DNA of 64,000 nucleotides from Bacteroidales bacterium (GCA_021740625.1 JAIOZK010000010.1:1-64000), one strand, 5' to 3'. Positions 17,986-27,705 are shown, counted from the first letter of the stretch. A program made the numbers and translations. Notes: generated by a model not told the origin, from the sequence alone.

Positions 17986-19332
17986 CTATAAACATTTTAC
18001 TGCTTCTTTAAACTGACGGCCCCGGTCTTCGTAATTTTCGAAGAGGTCGAAACTTGCACATGCAGGTGACAACAATACACTATCCCCGTGCCTGGAAAGA
18101 TTAAAGGCCATATTGACCGCATCTCTGGCAGAGGATGTGTCCTCTATTCTTTCAACCACATCAGCAAAAGCTTTGTGAATGTTCTGGTTGTTTTTTCCCA
18201 GGCACACGATGGCTTTCACCTTTTCCTTCACCAGGTCTTTGATGAGGCTATAGTCGTTGCCTTTGTCAATGCCACCTGCGATCCAGACTACTTTCCTGTT
18301 CATGCTTTCCAGCGCATACCAACTGGAGTTGATGTTGGTGGCTTTTGAGTCATTGATGAATTCAACACCATGGATCGTTGCCACATATTCCAACCTGTGT
18401 TCAATGTTCTGAAAATCAGAAAGACTTTCCTTGATAACGTTTTTCCTGATATCCAGCAGACGAGCCGCAATGCCTGCCGCCATTGAATTGTACAAATTGT
18501 GCTTGCCTTGTAATGCTAATTCTTCTAGTGTCATAGACAATTTTGTTGATTTTATATTGATCTTCATTTTATTTTTCATTGCATATGCTCCCTCCTGATT
18601 GATCTTTTGCTGTATCGTGAAAGGAAACATGCGCATGCTCATTTTTCTTTTCTTCATTTCTTCCCGAATGACCGGGTCATCCAGGCAGAAAATGAAAGCC
18701 TCATCGGGTCCCTGCTTGTTGATGATCCTGAATTTGGAATCAACATAGGCCTGGAAGTTATTATCATAGCGATCCAGGTGGTCGGGGGTGATATTCATCA
18801 GTACGGCGATATCCGCTTTAAATTCAAACATCCCGTCAAGTTGAAAGCTGCTGATCTCCAGCACATAAATGTCATGATCTTCTTCAGCAAGCTGCCAGGA
18901 AAAGCTCTTGCCCACATTTCCGGCCATGCCCACATTCAAACCTGCATTTTTCAGCATGTGGTAAGTGAGCATGGTGGTGGTTGTTTTTCCATTGCTACCG
19001 GTGATGCAAACCAGTTTTGCATCTGTATAGCGCCATCCGAATTCAATCTCCGAGATTACCGGAATGCCCGCTTGAGTGATCTTTTGGACAGCGGACACAT
19101 GATCAGGTATGCCCGGACTTTTCACCACAAGTTCAGCTTGCAGGATGCGATCCATATTATGATCTCCCTCTTCGAACCCAATGTCATGATGTGAAAGAAC
19201 TTTTTTGTACTTCTCATTGATGGTGCCTTTGTCTGAAACAAAAACCTCCCATCCTTTTTTCTTTGCCAGGATTGCGGCACCCGTTCCGCTTTCTCCTGCA
19301 CCCAGTACGCTTATGAACCTTTTCTTTTCCAC
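17986..19332 (-). CDS. murD: UDP-N-acetylmuramoylalanine--D-glutamate ligase
   Basis: MurD adds D-glutamate to UDP-MurNAc-L-Ala. The 448-residue protein shows a Rossmann N-domain (VLGAGESGTGAAILAKKKG), the ATP loop ITGSNGKTTTTMLTYHML near residue 112, the central NITPDHLDRY and the C-domain FINDSKATNINSSWYALES and VWIAGGIDKGNDY. Translation begins at GTG 19332, immediately after the mraY stop TAA, so the two are probably coupled. Confidence 0.97.
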   Translation of the reverse strand: MEKKRFISVLGAGESGTGAAILAKKKGWEVFVSDKGTINEKYKKVLSHHDIGFEEGDHNMDRILQAELVVKSPGIPDHVSAVQKITQAGIPVISEIEFGWRYTDAKLVCITGSNGKTTTTMLTYHMLKNAGLNVGMAGNVGKSFSWQLAEEDHDIYVLEISSFQLDGMFEFKADIAVLMNITPDHLDRYDNNFQAYVDSKFRIINKQGPDEAFIFCLDDPVIREEMKKRKMSMRMFPFTIQQKINQEGAYAMKNKMKINIKSTKLSMTLEELALQGKHNLYNSMAAGIAARLLDIRKNVIKESLSDFQNIEHRLEYVATIHGVEFINDSKATNINSSWYALESMNRKVVWIAGGIDKGNDYSLIKDLVKEKVKAIVCLGKNNQNIHKAFADVVERIEDTSSARDAVNMAFNLSRHGDSVLLSPACASFDLFENYEDRGRQFKEAVKCL

Positions 19333-20580
19333 TTACCTCAACTTCAGAGTTATGATGGCAAATACAGCCAGCATGATCCCGACGATAAAAAAGCGCTGTA
19401 CGATCTTGGGTTCTGCATAACCTTCGAGCTGGTAGTGGTGGTGAAGGGGAGACATTTTAAAGATGCGTTTCCCTGCACCATACTTTCTTTTGGTGTGTTT
19501 GAAGTAGCTTACCTGCAGAATCACCGACAGGCTCTCTGCAAGAAAGATCCCGCACAATATGGGGATCAGCAATTCCTTTCTGATCAGGATGGCATAAACC
19601 GCGATGATCCCGCCTATGGTAAGGCTACCGGTATCACCCATAAAAACCTGGGCGGGGTAGGAATTATACCAGAGGAATCCGATACAGGCGCCAACAAATG
19701 CACTTACAAAAATGGTCAGCTCACCCGAGCTTGGGATGTACATGATGTTAAGGTAATCGGCAAAGACGATGTTGCCCGAAACCCAGGCGAGTATGCCCAG
19801 GGTAGCTCCAATGATGGCCGATACACCGGTTGCCAGTCCATCTATCCCATCCGTTAAATTGGCACCATTCGAAACCGCAGTGATGATGAATATCACGATG
19901 GGAATAAAAATGATCCATGCATATTTGTAAGCATTTTTGCTGATCCAGGATATCAGTATGCTGTAATCAAACTCATTGTTCTTTACAAATGGAATGGTGG
20001 TTTTGGTCGATTTCACTGATTCCTCAGCGAACTTCAATATTTTGACTTCAGTTTCTCCTTCTTCGGAAGTTGTTTCAATTTCAAGCGGTTGTTCCAGTTT
20101 TTCACGTATCACGATGGAATCGTTGAAATACATGGTAAGTCCGACTACCAGGCCCAGGATCATCTGCCCAATGATCTTGAATTTTCCGGCCAGCCCTTTT
20201 TTATCTTTTTTAAAGACTTTGATATAATCATCCAGGAACCCAAAGATGCCGAGCCAGATCGTTGTGAAAAGCATCAGCAAAATGTAAACATTATCAAGCT
20301 TGGCAAAGAAAAGCACAGGTACCAGTATGGCTCCGATGATGATCAATCCGCCCATGGTGGGGGTACCCTGTTTTTCAGATTGTCCTTCCAGTCCGAGATC
20401 GCGGATGGATTCACCCACCTGTTTTTTACGCAGGTAGTTGATGATTCTTTTTCCGAACAACAGGGAGATAATCAGTGAAGTGATCACGGCAGCCCCCGCC
20501 CTGAAAGAGATGTATTGAAATACCCCGGCTCCGGGAAAATCAAATGTTGTATCCAGATATTTAAAAATATAATAAAACAT
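19333..20580 (-). CDS. mraY: Phospho-N-acetylmuramoyl-pentapeptide transferase
   Basis: MraY transfers phospho-MurNAc-pentapeptide to undecaprenyl phosphate, forming lipid I in the inner membrane. The 415-residue polytopic protein has [11 protein letters not shown], the [18 protein letters not shown] catalytic region (Asp117, Asp118), [12 protein letters not shown], the [11 protein letters not shown] motif and the HHHYQLEG loop. Residues of about 158-205 form an extra hydrophilic, Glu- and Thr-rich insertion absent from the roughly 360-residue E. coli protein but common in Bacteroidetes. Confidence 0.97.
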   Translation of the reverse strand: MFYYIFKYLDTTFDFPGAGVFQYISFRAGAAVITSLIISLLFGKRIINYLRKKQVGESIRDLGLEGQSEKQGTPTMGGLIIIGAILVPVLFFAKLDNVYILLMLFTTIWLGIFGFLDDYIKVFKKDKKGLAGKFKIIGQMILGLVVGLTMYFNDSIVIREKLEQPLEIETTSEEGETEVKILKFAEESVKSTKTTIPFVKNNEFDYSILISWISKNAYKYAWIIFIPIVIFIITAVSNGANLTDGIDGLATGVSAIIGATLGILAWVSGNIVFADYLNIMYIPSSGELTIFVSAFVGACIGFLWYNSYPAQVFMGDTGSLTIGGIIAVYAILIRKELLIPILCGIFLAESLSVILQVSYFKHTKRKYGAGKRIFKMSPLHHHYQLEGYAEPKIVQRFFIVGIMLAVFAIITLKLR

Positions 20581-20581
20581 C

Positions 20582-22054
20582 TCAGTTACCCTCCTTTCTT
20601 AAGTTCAGGTACTCCCTTAATTTTTCCTTATCGTCAAAAGGATGTTTGACACCTTTGATATCCTGGTATTTTTCATGCCCTTTTCCTGCCACAAGAATAA
20701 TATCACCGGGTTTTACCAACATACAGGCTGTTTTGATGGCTTCATCCCGTTTGCTGATCGAAAGTATCTTCTTATAATCCACTCCTTCAACACCTTTAAC
20801 CATATCTTCAATGATGGCATCAGGATTTTCTGAACGTGGGTTGTCAGAAGTAAAGATTACTTTCGTGCTTAGGGATGCTGCGGTCCTGGCCATTACCGGT
20901 CGTTTTGTTCTGTCGCGGTCGCCACCGGTGCCAACCACGGTGATCAGTTCTTCACTCCCGGTCCTGACTTCATTGATGGTTTCAAGGATATTCTTCAGAG
21001 CATCCGGGGTGTGCGCATAGTCTACGATAGCCATGATACCATCGTCGGTGCGCATGAAATCCATGCGTCCCTCTGCACCTTTGATCTGGCTGAGTTTTGC
21101 CAGCACTTCGGTGGCATTTTCTCCAAGCAGAACGGCAGTTGCGTAAACAGCCATCAGGTTATAAGCATTAAAAACACCGGAAAGCTGGAACCAGGCCTCT
21201 TGTTTGCCGATCATCATGTTCAATCCTTCGAACTGGTTCTCCAGTATTTTTCCCTTGAATTCTGCATTGCTTTTCAATGCATAGGTATGACCTGTGGCTT
21301 TTGTGTTCTGGAGCATCACGGGCCCGTTCTTATCATCTTTATTGACCAGCGCGAAGGCCTCTGCCGGCAATTGATCGAAGAATTCCTTTTTGGATGAGAG
21401 ATAGGCCGCAAATGTTTTGTGATAATCCAGATGATCGTGGGTGATGTTGGTGAAAATACCACCGGCAAAATTTAAACCTGCAATTCTTTTCTGATCAATG
21501 GCATGAGAGCTAACTTCTATGAAGCAATGGGAACAGCCTTCCTCCAGCATTTGCTTAAGTAATTTGTTGATGCTGACTGGATCGGGCGTAGTATGGGTGG
21601 CCTGAATCTTTTTATCATGGATGAGGTTTCCTATGGTACTCAGCATACCCGACTGGTAGCCGAGACCGGTAAAAAGACTGTGAAGCAGGTGCACGATGGT
21701 GGTTTTTCCGTTGGTCCCGGTCACGCCGACAAGTTTCAGTTTCCCGGATGGCCTGTCGTAAAAGTTAGAGGCAATTATGCCAAGAGCTTCATGCGAATCT
21801 TTTACTTTAAGGATCGTGGCATCATTGGGAAAATCATCGGGAAGATCTTCGCAAACAATTACTTTTGCGCCATTCTTTAAAACTATTGAAATAAAGTCAT
21901 GCCCGTCGACCTGTGTGCCCTTCATGGCAACGAAAAGCGCATGACTATCTGCTTCTCTTGAATCGAAGCAGATCTTTTCGATTTTCTTATCGAGTGATCC
22001 TTTCTGTTCAAGGATGCCAACACCAATCAATATATTGCTCAATTGTTTTGCCAT
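20582..22054 (-). CDS. murE: UDP-MurNAc-L-Ala-D-Glu ligase, probably adding meso-diaminopimelate
   Basis: MurE adds the third stem-peptide residue. ATG at 22054 gives [13 protein letters not shown] and 490 residues, 1 nt after the ftsI stop; the in-frame extension upstream lies inside ftsI and is not used. Motifs are [15 protein letters not shown] near residue 110, [24 protein letters not shown] and the C-domain [33 protein letters not shown] matches the DNPR sequence that marks meso-Dap specificity. Confidence 0.96.
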   Translation of the reverse strand: MAKQLSNILIGVGILEQKGSLDKKIEKICFDSREADSHALFVAMKGTQVDGHDFISIVLKNGAKVIVCEDLPDDFPNDATILKVKDSHEALGIIASNFYDRPSGKLKLVGVTGTNGKTTIVHLLHSLFTGLGYQSGMLSTIGNLIHDKKIQATHTTPDPVSINKLLKQMLEEGCSHCFIEVSSHAIDQKRIAGLNFAGGIFTNITHDHLDYHKTFAAYLSSKKEFFDQLPAEAFALVNKDDKNGPVMLQNTKATGHTYALKSNAEFKGKILENQFEGLNMMIGKQEAWFQLSGVFNAYNLMAVYATAVLLGENATEVLAKLSQIKGAEGRMDFMRTDDGIMAIVDYAHTPDALKNILETINEVRTGSEELITVVGTGGDRDRTKRPVMARTAASLSTKVIFTSDNPRSENPDAIIEDMVKGVEGVDYKKILSISKRDEAIKTACMLVKPGDIILVAGKGHEKYQDIKGVKHPFDDKEKLREYLNLRKEGN

Positions 22055-22055
22055 G

Positions 22056-24170
22056 CTATGTCGATAATTCCAGATAAATTTTTTGTCCTGTGCGCACCAA
22101 ACTTCCCGGTTCAATAGATTGACGCTTAACTTTTCCCTTGCCTTTCACATATGTTTCCAGTCCAAGATTTTCAAGAATGTAAATAGCATCCCTGGCACCC
22201 ATACCCACCACATTGGGTATTTGATTTTCCTTGATATAGCGGGGTGCAAGTTGTGCCTTTTCCTCAAGCGGGATCAGTACCGACCATTCTGAGTCTGTGA
22301 TGACCGTATCCATTTCCAGGCTGCAGTTGTTGATTACTTTTTTCATTTCGCTGGTTTTACCGGCGATATAGAGTGGCACCTTTGCTTCTTGTTCTTCATC
22401 TTCGGGTTTGGAATGAATGTCGAGGTGGGTTGAATACACCTTGTCAGCAATTTCTTTGAATACCGGGGCAGCCACAGAAGATCCGTAATACCAGCCACCC
22501 GATGGCTTGCTCACCACTACGATGCATGAATATTTGGGATCATCGGCCGGGAAATAGCCCACAAAAGAAGCATTGTAGATTTTTTTGCTGTAGCCCATGT
22601 TGCGGTCTGCTATCTGGGCAGTACCGGTTTTCCCGGCTATTGAATAAATGGAGTTTTTCAGTCTTTGTGCTGTACCCCGCTGAACAACGCCCTCCATCAA
22701 ATTTTTCAGGGTATCGGAGGTGGCTTCTGAGCAAATGGAAGAATTGATCACTTCTGGTTTGAATTTCTCTACGCTCTGTCCTGCCTGTCTGATCTCTTCA
22801 ACAAAGAGTGGTTTTACGAGGCGGCCGTTGTTGACAATGGCATTGTAAAAGCTCAGGATTTGCAAAGGTGTTAGCAGGACTTCATATCCGATCGACATCC
22901 AGGGAAGTGTTGTGCCATACCAGGATTTTTTGTTATCAGGATGTTTGATGAGGGGAATGCCTTCTCCCGGAATGCTGATGCCCAGCGGTTTGTTCAGACC
23001 GATATTGTAAAGACGGTCTACGTATTGCTCGGGTTTGTTTTTGTAAGCTTCATAAACGAGTTTGGAAATACCTACATTGGAGGATTTTTCAAAAGCTTCC
23101 CGTGCTGTGATCTTCCCGTCTCCGATCTTGTGAGCATCCTTCAGAGTGTGGCTGTAATAGGTTGTCCAGCCGTCTCCGGTGTCAATGGTGTCATTCAGAT
23201 TAATTTTATCGTCTTCCAGCAGACAGAGCATGGATGCAAGCTTAAAAGTAGAACCGGGTTCTACATTCTCTGCAATGGCGTAATTATAACTTTCATCGTA
23301 GGTTTTGCTGGTGGAATCATAGCGCAGGTTGGCAATGGCCCTGATGAAGCCCGTTTCTACTTCCATCAGGATTGCACAACCCTGATAGGCTTTGTGTTCT
23401 TTAAGGTGTTTGTACAGGGCGTTTTCGGCAACATCCTGTATTTCAATATCAATGCTGGAGACTATGTCTTTGCCATTCTCCGATTCGATCTCATTCTTAT
23501 CGTGAACCGGTATCCAGTCGCCGTTGTTGATCCTCCGGCGGAGCTGCTGCCCGTCAACCCCTTGTAAAACAACTGCATATGCACCTTCAAGTCCCACATA
23601 AATATTTTCATCTTCAATATGATAGCCGATCGTTCTGCGGGCAAGGTCCTTGAATGGCATCTGCCTTTTGGTCTGTGAAATGCTGATCAGTCCACCGCGA
23701 TATTTTCCCAGACGGAGGATGGGAAACTTCCTGAGCTCTTTCAATTGTGCATATGTAACATCCCTTTTCAAAAGATAATATCGATTCCCGCTTTGCCGGG
23801 CTCTGACAAGGTCACGCTTATACTCCCATTTGCTTTTGTTTTTGAAAAGGTGGGAAAGGCAATAGGCAAGTGAATCCACTTTTTCGTTGAAGAACTTATC
23901 CGAAATGTGTTCGGAATCAACATCCATGCGGATTTCGAAAATCGGTATGGAGGTAGCCAGCAGGCTTCCACCGGTGGCGTATATGTTTCCCCTAACGGCT
24001 TCCCGCTTGAAATACCGGAGTTCCTGCTTTTTTGCTTTCTGGATCAGTTCACGTCCTTCCGAGAATTGAATATAGACTGCTTTTCCAATCACAGCCAGTG
24101 AAAAGAGAAATATACCAAGGTAGATGAGGTATACACGCCATAATATGTCTCTTTTGACTTTGTCCATCAT
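22056..24170 (-). CDS. ftsI: Septal penicillin-binding protein (class B PBP, FtsI/PBP3-like) with PASTA domain
   Basis: This bitopic transpeptidase cross-links septal peptidoglycan. It has a transmembrane helix at about residues 11-30, a dimerisation domain, and a transpeptidase domain with S-T-F-K (GSTFKLAS, nucleophile Ser), SSNVG (SxN) and KTGTAQ. The C-terminal roughly 60 residues, IPNVVGMGARDAIYILENLGL onward, form one PASTA domain, more typical of Gram-positive PBPs but usual in Bacteroidetes FtsI. The 704 residues exceed the roughly 590 of E. coli FtsI. ATG overlaps the ftsL stop by 4 nt. Confidence 0.95.
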   Translation of the reverse strand: MMDKVKRDILWRVYLIYLGIFLFSLAVIGKAVYIQFSEGRELIQKAKKQELRYFKREAVRGNIYATGGSLLATSIPIFEIRMDVDSEHISDKFFNEKVDSLAYCLSHLFKNKSKWEYKRDLVRARQSGNRYYLLKRDVTYAQLKELRKFPILRLGKYRGGLISISQTKRQMPFKDLARRTIGYHIEDENIYVGLEGAYAVVLQGVDGQQLRRRINNGDWIPVHDKNEIESENGKDIVSSIDIEIQDVAENALYKHLKEHKAYQGCAILMEVETGFIRAIANLRYDSTSKTYDESYNYAIAENVEPGSTFKLASMLCLLEDDKINLNDTIDTGDGWTTYYSHTLKDAHKIGDGKITAREAFEKSSNVGISKLVYEAYKNKPEQYVDRLYNIGLNKPLGISIPGEGIPLIKHPDNKKSWYGTTLPWMSIGYEVLLTPLQILSFYNAIVNNGRLVKPLFVEEIRQAGQSVEKFKPEVINSSICSEATSDTLKNLMEGVVQRGTAQRLKNSIYSIAGKTGTAQIADRNMGYSKKIYNASFVGYFPADDPKYSCIVVVSKPSGGWYYGSSVAAPVFKEIADKVYSTHLDIHSKPEDEEQEAKVPLYIAGKTSEMKKVINNCSLEMDTVITDSEWSVLIPLEEKAQLAPRYIKENQIPNVVGMGARDAIYILENLGLETYVKGKGKVKRQSIEPGSLVRTGQKIYLELST

Positions 24171-24544
24171 TCTTGTGTGATCACGATTTTTTCGGGTGGA
24201 ACCCTGGATTCTTTAATTCCTGTTGGGGCAAGTTTCTTTGCCAGTTGCGACTGTTTGCTCAGGTACATCAGGTCTGATTTTGTCGTAATATATTCGTAGC
24301 GCAATTCTTTTAGCTCGCTGTTGATCTCTTCAATTTTCCTGTTCTTTTTTTCGGCGATGTAAATGTTGGAGATATAGATCAATGCCAGCAAGGTGAGAAA
24401 GAGCAAAAAGGGCAGCATTTTCAGGGCTTTGTTCCTGGCCAGGAATGAACCCCCGAGTATGCTTTGAAGGGATTTATCAAGCCTGGAAGACTTGTATTGT
24501 CTCCTGCTTTTTTCCCGTTTGTTTTTGATCTTGTTGCCTTCCAT
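24167..24544 (-). CDS. ftsL: FtsL-like division protein
   Basis: The 125-residue protein has a highly basic cytoplasmic N-terminus (about 40 residues), one transmembrane helix (about 43-63) and a periplasmic coiled coil of Glu/Lys heptads (KKNRKIEEINSELKELRYEYIT), the FtsL architecture. FtsL families share little sequence, so the call rests on topology, size and position between rsmH (5-nt gap) and ftsI (4-nt overlap). Confidence 0.83.
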   Translation of the reverse strand: MEGNKIKNKREKSRRQYKSSRLDKSLQSILGGSFLARNKALKMLPFLLFLTLLALIYISNIYIAEKKNRKIEEINSELKELRYEYITTKSDLMYLSKQSQLAKKLAPTGIKESRVPPEKIVITQE

Positions 24545-24549
24545 CTCCT

Positions 24550-25443
24550 TTAAATTTTTTCTGCGATTCTCAGTTTGGCGCTTCTGGCCCGCCCGTTTTC
24601 TTTGATTTCTTCTTCAGATGCAGTAATGGGCTTGCGGTTGATCGTTTTGAATTTCAATTGAGGATTTCCATAAAAGTCCTTTTGTATCTCTCCTGCGAAG
24701 TTTCCACTTTTGAAATAATTCTTCACCAGGCGGTCTTCCAGGGAGTGATAGGAAATCACCACCAGCCGACCTCCTGATTTTAGCACAATATGGCATTGCT
24801 TGAGAAAATCTTTCAGGACCTTCAGTTCATCATTAACTTCTATCCTGATGGCCTGGAAAACCTGGGCCAGGTATTTGTTTTCCATTGGTTTCCTGGTAAA
24901 CCTTTTTGCAATGGCAACCAGTTCTGCGCTTGTATTGATGGACTTTCGTTTTCGCTCGCCAATAATGGTTCGGGCAAGCTGAGCGGCATTGCCGATCTCT
25001 CCATAGTTTCTGAAAATAGTTTTCAGGTCATGCTCCGAATAATCATTGATCACTTTCCTGCCATCTTTGTTGATCCTCCGGTCCATTCTGAGATCCAGGT
25101 TGGAGTCGAAGCGTGTGGAAAATCCCCTTTCTGCTGTATCAAACTGGTGGGAGGAAACACCCAGGTCGGCAAGAATGCCATCTACCGGTATTGCATCATA
25201 AAAACGCAGGAAATTCTTGAGGAACCTAAAATTGGCATTCACAAAAATAAATCGATCATCATCGAACGCATTCTGCATGGCATCTTCATCCTGGTCGAAT
25301 CCAAGCAACCTGCCCTGATCAAGTTTTTTTAATATCTGTTCAGAATGACCACCACCTCCAAAAGTTGCATCCACATAGACCCCGTCCGGCCGGATGGCCA
25401 GTCCATCAATCACTTCCTGTAACATTACGGGATTGTGGTACAT
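24550..25443 (-). CDS. rsmH: 16S rRNA (cytosine-1402 N4)-methyltransferase
   Basis: RsmH (MraW) methylates C1402 of 16S rRNA using SAM. The 297-residue protein starts with MYHNPVMLQEVIDGLA, then VDATFGGGGHSEQIL (SAM site), GILADLGVSSHQFD near residue 92, RGFSTRFDSNLDLRMD, AIRIEVNDEL and VISYHSLEDRLVKNYF. It lies 9 nt after mraZ, the canonical dcw order. Confidence 0.97.
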   Translation of the reverse strand: MYHNPVMLQEVIDGLAIRPDGVYVDATFGGGGHSEQILKKLDQGRLLGFDQDEDAMQNAFDDDRFIFVNANFRFLKNFLRFYDAIPVDGILADLGVSSHQFDTAERGFSTRFDSNLDLRMDRRINKDGRKVINDYSEHDLKTIFRNYGEIGNAAQLARTIIGERKRKSINTSAELVAIAKRFTRKPMENKYLAQVFQAIRIEVNDELKVLKDFLKQCHIVLKSGGRLVVISYHSLEDRLVKNYFKSGNFAGEIQKDFYGNPQLKFKTINRKPITASEEEIKENGRARSAKLRIAEKI

Positions 25444-25452
25444 ATCCTTTTG

Positions 25453-25917
25453 TTATTCTGTTTCTACGTCACCCATTACTTCTTCTGCCAGTCCGGCAAA
25501 TTCATCAGGATCGTAATCCACAGCTTTTTCATATTCGGCTTTGTTCCAGATCTCGATCTTGTTCACCACCGAGGCCAGTACGATCTCTTTTTCAATCCCG
25601 GAGTACTTGATCAGATCCCTTGGGATCAGTAGCCTGCCGGTCGCGTCGAGTTCAACCCTACGCACTCCTGCCATGAACTTCCTGATGAAATCGACATTTT
25701 TTTGTTTGAAGCGATTCAATTTGTTGATGCGTTCGCTTTCCGTGGTCCACTCTTTCATGGGATACAATTCGAGGCATTTTCTGAAAATGCTCCGTTTGAT
25801 CACAAAACCATCCCCCAGTTCTTCGGTAAGTTGCCCCTTGAAACTTGAGGGGAACAAAAACCGTCCTTTGGTGTCTGTCTTGCAATCATGCGTCCCTATT
25901 AGGTTTACCACGGCCAT
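25453..25917 (-). CDS. mraZ: Transcriptional regulator MraZ
   Basis: MraZ is a ring-forming DNA-binding protein with two AbrB/SpoVT-like half-domains. Both DxxxR signatures are visible: D-T-K-G-R in the first half (near residue 15) and D-A-T-G-R in the second (near residue 93). It heads the dcw cluster. Three direct repeats at 25951-25980, 34 nt upstream of its ATG, match the box type described for MraZ in other bacteria, so it probably regulates its own operon. Confidence 0.96.
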   Translation of the reverse strand: MAVVNLIGTHDCKTDTKGRFLFPSSFKGQLTEELGDGFVIKRSIFRKCLELYPMKEWTTESERINKLNRFKQKNVDFIRKFMAGVRRVELDATGRLLIPRDLIKYSGIEKEIVLASVVNKIEIWNKAEYEKAVDYDPDEFAGLAEEVMGDVETE

Positions 25918-25950
25918 GTCGATTTAATGGTGTAAATATACAAAAGAAAA

Positions 25951-25980
25951 TACCACTTTTTACCACTTTTTACCACATTG
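25951..25980 (-). promoter_or_regulatory. Triple MraZ box upstream of the dcw cluster
   Basis: On the minus strand GTGGTA recurs three times at exact 10-bp intervals (plus strand TACCACTTTT, TACCACTTTT, TACCACATTG). Established MraZ sites are direct repeats of TGGGN with 5-bp spacers in E. coli and AAAGTG repeats in Mycoplasma; TGGTA-n5-TGGTA-n5-TGGTA fits both spacing and core. A near-match -7 element TATATTTA lies at 25933-25940, so bound MraZ would cover the upstream half of the promoter. Confidence 0.8.
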
Positions 25981-26151
25981 TTGATAAATAGTTACGTATT
26001 GGAAGAGGAAAATTTTACATAGATTTAATAAGGCATTAAAAATGAAAGTGCTATGTGTTTAATTTACTGACTTCAATACTTTCTAACAATACAATTACAA
26101 ATGTGGAGAATGCCTGTTAATAATAATTTGAGTTTGAATGCTCATGATCTA

Positions 26152-26196
26152 TTGGATTGTTGAAAACCAATCATTATATTTGTATTATGCAAATAT
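26152..26196 (+). promoter_or_regulatory. Promoter and putative operator of mazE-mazF
   Basis: TTG at 26152-26154 and TATATTTG at 26175-26182 are 20 bp apart and match the Bacteroidetes consensus. ATATTTG (26176-26182) and CAAATAT (26190-26196) form a perfect 7-bp inverted repeat spanning the -7 element and start region, a natural site for autorepression by the ribbon-helix-helix antitoxin. Confidence 0.65.
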
Positions 26197-26207
26197 AAAA
26201 TATAAAT

Positions 26208-26441
26208 ATGATTACATTTACGAGCACCTTACCGGATGAATTGCTTTCAAGCCTGAATAAATATGCGCAGAAACTGGGAATACCCAAGAACAAGATCATG
26301 GAAAAAGCTTTGCGGGTTTACCTGGATCAGTTGAACCGTGCAGAATATGTGAAGTCTTACAAACGGGCGGCGGAAGACAAAAACATCATGGATCTAGCCG
26401 AGGAAGGAATGGTAGATTATTTAAAGCAAATCGAAGAGTGA
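26208..26441 (+). CDS. Ribbon-helix-helix antitoxin (MazE/CopG type)
   Basis: The 77-residue protein has an N-terminal ribbon-helix-helix DNA-binding fold (MITFTSTLPDELLSSLNKYAQKLGIPKNKIMEKALRVYL, split here by role: strand then two helices) and an acidic C-terminal tail (residues about 50-77) likely to bind and block the toxin. It precedes a MazF-type toxin with a 4-nt overlap, and the upstream palindrome fits autorepression by the antitoxin-toxin complex. Confidence 0.88.
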   Translation: MITFTSTLPDELLSSLNKYAQKLGIPKNKIMEKALRVYLDQLNRAEYVKSYKRAAEDKNIMDLAEEGMVDYLKQIEE

Positions 26442-26770
26442 ATCAGCGTGAGATCTGGTATGCCGATTTAAATCCCGTCAGGGGAAGTGAGCAAAGAGGA
26501 TTTCGCCCGGTCGTGATCGTCAGTGGGAACCTTCTCAATGCCTACCTGCCCGTAGTCATTGCCTGTCCACTAATGACTAAAATCAAGAATTACAAGGGAA
26601 ATTTGGTATTGAGTCCGGACAAGAACAATGGGCTTTCAAAAAAATCGGAAATCATGATCTTTCATATCCGGTCCATATCAAAAGAGAGACTGGTAAAGAA
26701 AACCGGCATGATTACGCAAGATCAACTCTCGATCTTAAAACAATCATTGGATGATATCCTGAGGTATTGA
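26438..26770 (+). CDS. MazF/PemK-family endoribonuclease toxin
   Basis: MazF toxins cut mRNA at short motifs and stop growth when the antitoxin decays. The 110-residue protein starts at GTG overlapping the antitoxin TGA (GTGA) and shows the family pattern: REIWYADLNPVRGSEQRGFRPVVIVSG, with the catalytic-type Arg in RGFRP, followed by the VIACPLMTK strand (the usual position of the catalytic Thr/Ser) and the IRSISKERLVKK and GMITQDQLSIL segments. It looks intact. Target motif cannot be read. Confidence 0.9.
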   Translation: MNQREIWYADLNPVRGSEQRGFRPVVIVSGNLLNAYLPVVIACPLMTKIKNYKGNLVLSPDKNNGLSKKSEIMIFHIRSISKERLVKKTGMITQDQLSILKQSLDDILRY

Positions 26771-26785
26771 TTTGTTTATTATACT

Positions 26786-26793
26786 TAATTTTG
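26786..26793 (+). promoter_or_regulatory. -7 element of the glsA-glsB-engB transcript
   Basis: TAATTTTG matches TAnnTTTG exactly, 23 nt before the glsA ATG and just after the mazF stop. A -33 TTG at the right distance is not clear (nearest spacer 16 bp), so strength is uncertain. Confidence 0.45.
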
Positions 26794-26816
26794 CAAAGAA
26801 TTCCCAGCAAATTGAA

Positions 26817-27701
26817 ATGTCTGAAAAAAGCACGAAGGAGAATAAGCAGGAAAAATTCATTGATATCAAAAAGGTGTTCAAGGATAAGAACCCAACTTTG
26901 TATAAGTTGATTCCCTCCTTTGTTATCAATTATTTGAGGCGGGTTGTGCACGAGGATCAATTGAATGATTTCGTTTCCAGGCACCGGGATGAATACGGAT
27001 TGGATTTCGTGGATGCCATCATCCGGGATTTCAATGCCAATGTTCATGTTGAGGGACTTGAAAGGATCAGCAAAGACAAACGCTACCTGGTAGCTTCCAA
27101 TCATCCCCTGGGCGGCCTGGATGGCATTGCTTTTATGCATGTGCTTGGACGGGTCAGGCAGGATCTTGTCTTCCCGGTCAATGATCTCCTGATGAACATA
27201 GAAAACCTGCGGCCCCTATTCATCCCGATTAACAAACATGGAAGCAATGCAGAAAATATCAGGATCATCAACGAAACCTTCGGGTCGGATAAACTTTTGC
27301 TGTATTTTCCTGCAGGTCTGGTTTCAAGAAAACAAAAAGGTGGTGTTATCAGGGATATTCCCTGGAAGAAGACCTTCTTAAGCAAAGCCAAAAGATTTAA
27401 ACGGCATGTGATTCCTGTCCACATCAATGGACGGAACACAAATTTTTTCTACAAGCTGGCGAATTTGAGGAAAAGACTAAAGATCAAAGCCAACATCGAA
27501 ATGCTTTACCTGGTGGATGAGACTTATAAACAATATGATAAAGATATTGATATCATCATCAGCGAGCCTGTCGATTATCATTTCTTCGATCGCAGGCACA
27601 AAGATGCCGAATGGGCATTGATGCTTCAGGACTATGTGTATGAATTGCCCAGCGGTGAAACAAAAAGTTTTGTTGAGTGGTATAATCAGAAAAATAAATA
27701 A
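26817..27701 (+). CDS. glsA: Glycine/ornithine-lipid O-acyltransferase (PlsC-like, GlsA type)
   Basis: This PlsC-superfamily membrane-associated acyltransferase probably adds the second, ester-linked acyl chain to an N-acylated amino acid. It has S-N-H-P-L-G-G-L-D-G near residue 91 (H then five residues then D, the spacing of this subfamily), FPAGLVSRKQKG near 162 (the FPxG-type substrate motif) and VIPVHINGRN. ATG at 26817 gives 294 residues and excludes an upstream stretch overlapping the promoter. It is followed 4 nt later by the N-acyltransferase partner; such pairs (glsB/glsA) make glycine lipids in Bacteroides. A lysophosphatidic acid acyltransferase role is less likely in this context. 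Confidence 0.8.
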   Translation: MSEKSTKENKQEKFIDIKKVFKDKNPTLYKLIPSFVINYLRRVVHEDQLNDFVSRHRDEYGLDFVDAIIRDFNANVHVEGLERISKDKRYLVASNHPLGGLDGIAFMHVLGRVRQDLVFPVNDLLMNIENLRPLFIPINKHGSNAENIRIINETFGSDKLLLYFPAGLVSRKQKGGVIRDIPWKKTFLSKAKRFKRHVIPVHINGRNTNFFYKLANLRKRLKIKANIEMLYLVDETYKQYDKDIDIIISEPVDYHFFDRRHKDAEWALMLQDYVYELPSGETKSFVEWYNQKNK

Positions 27702-27705
27702 AAGT

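Noticed and set aside
25951-25980. Short repeats as a CRISPR array
   Set aside because: Units are 10 bp without spacers; they fit protein-binding boxes, and no cas gene is present.
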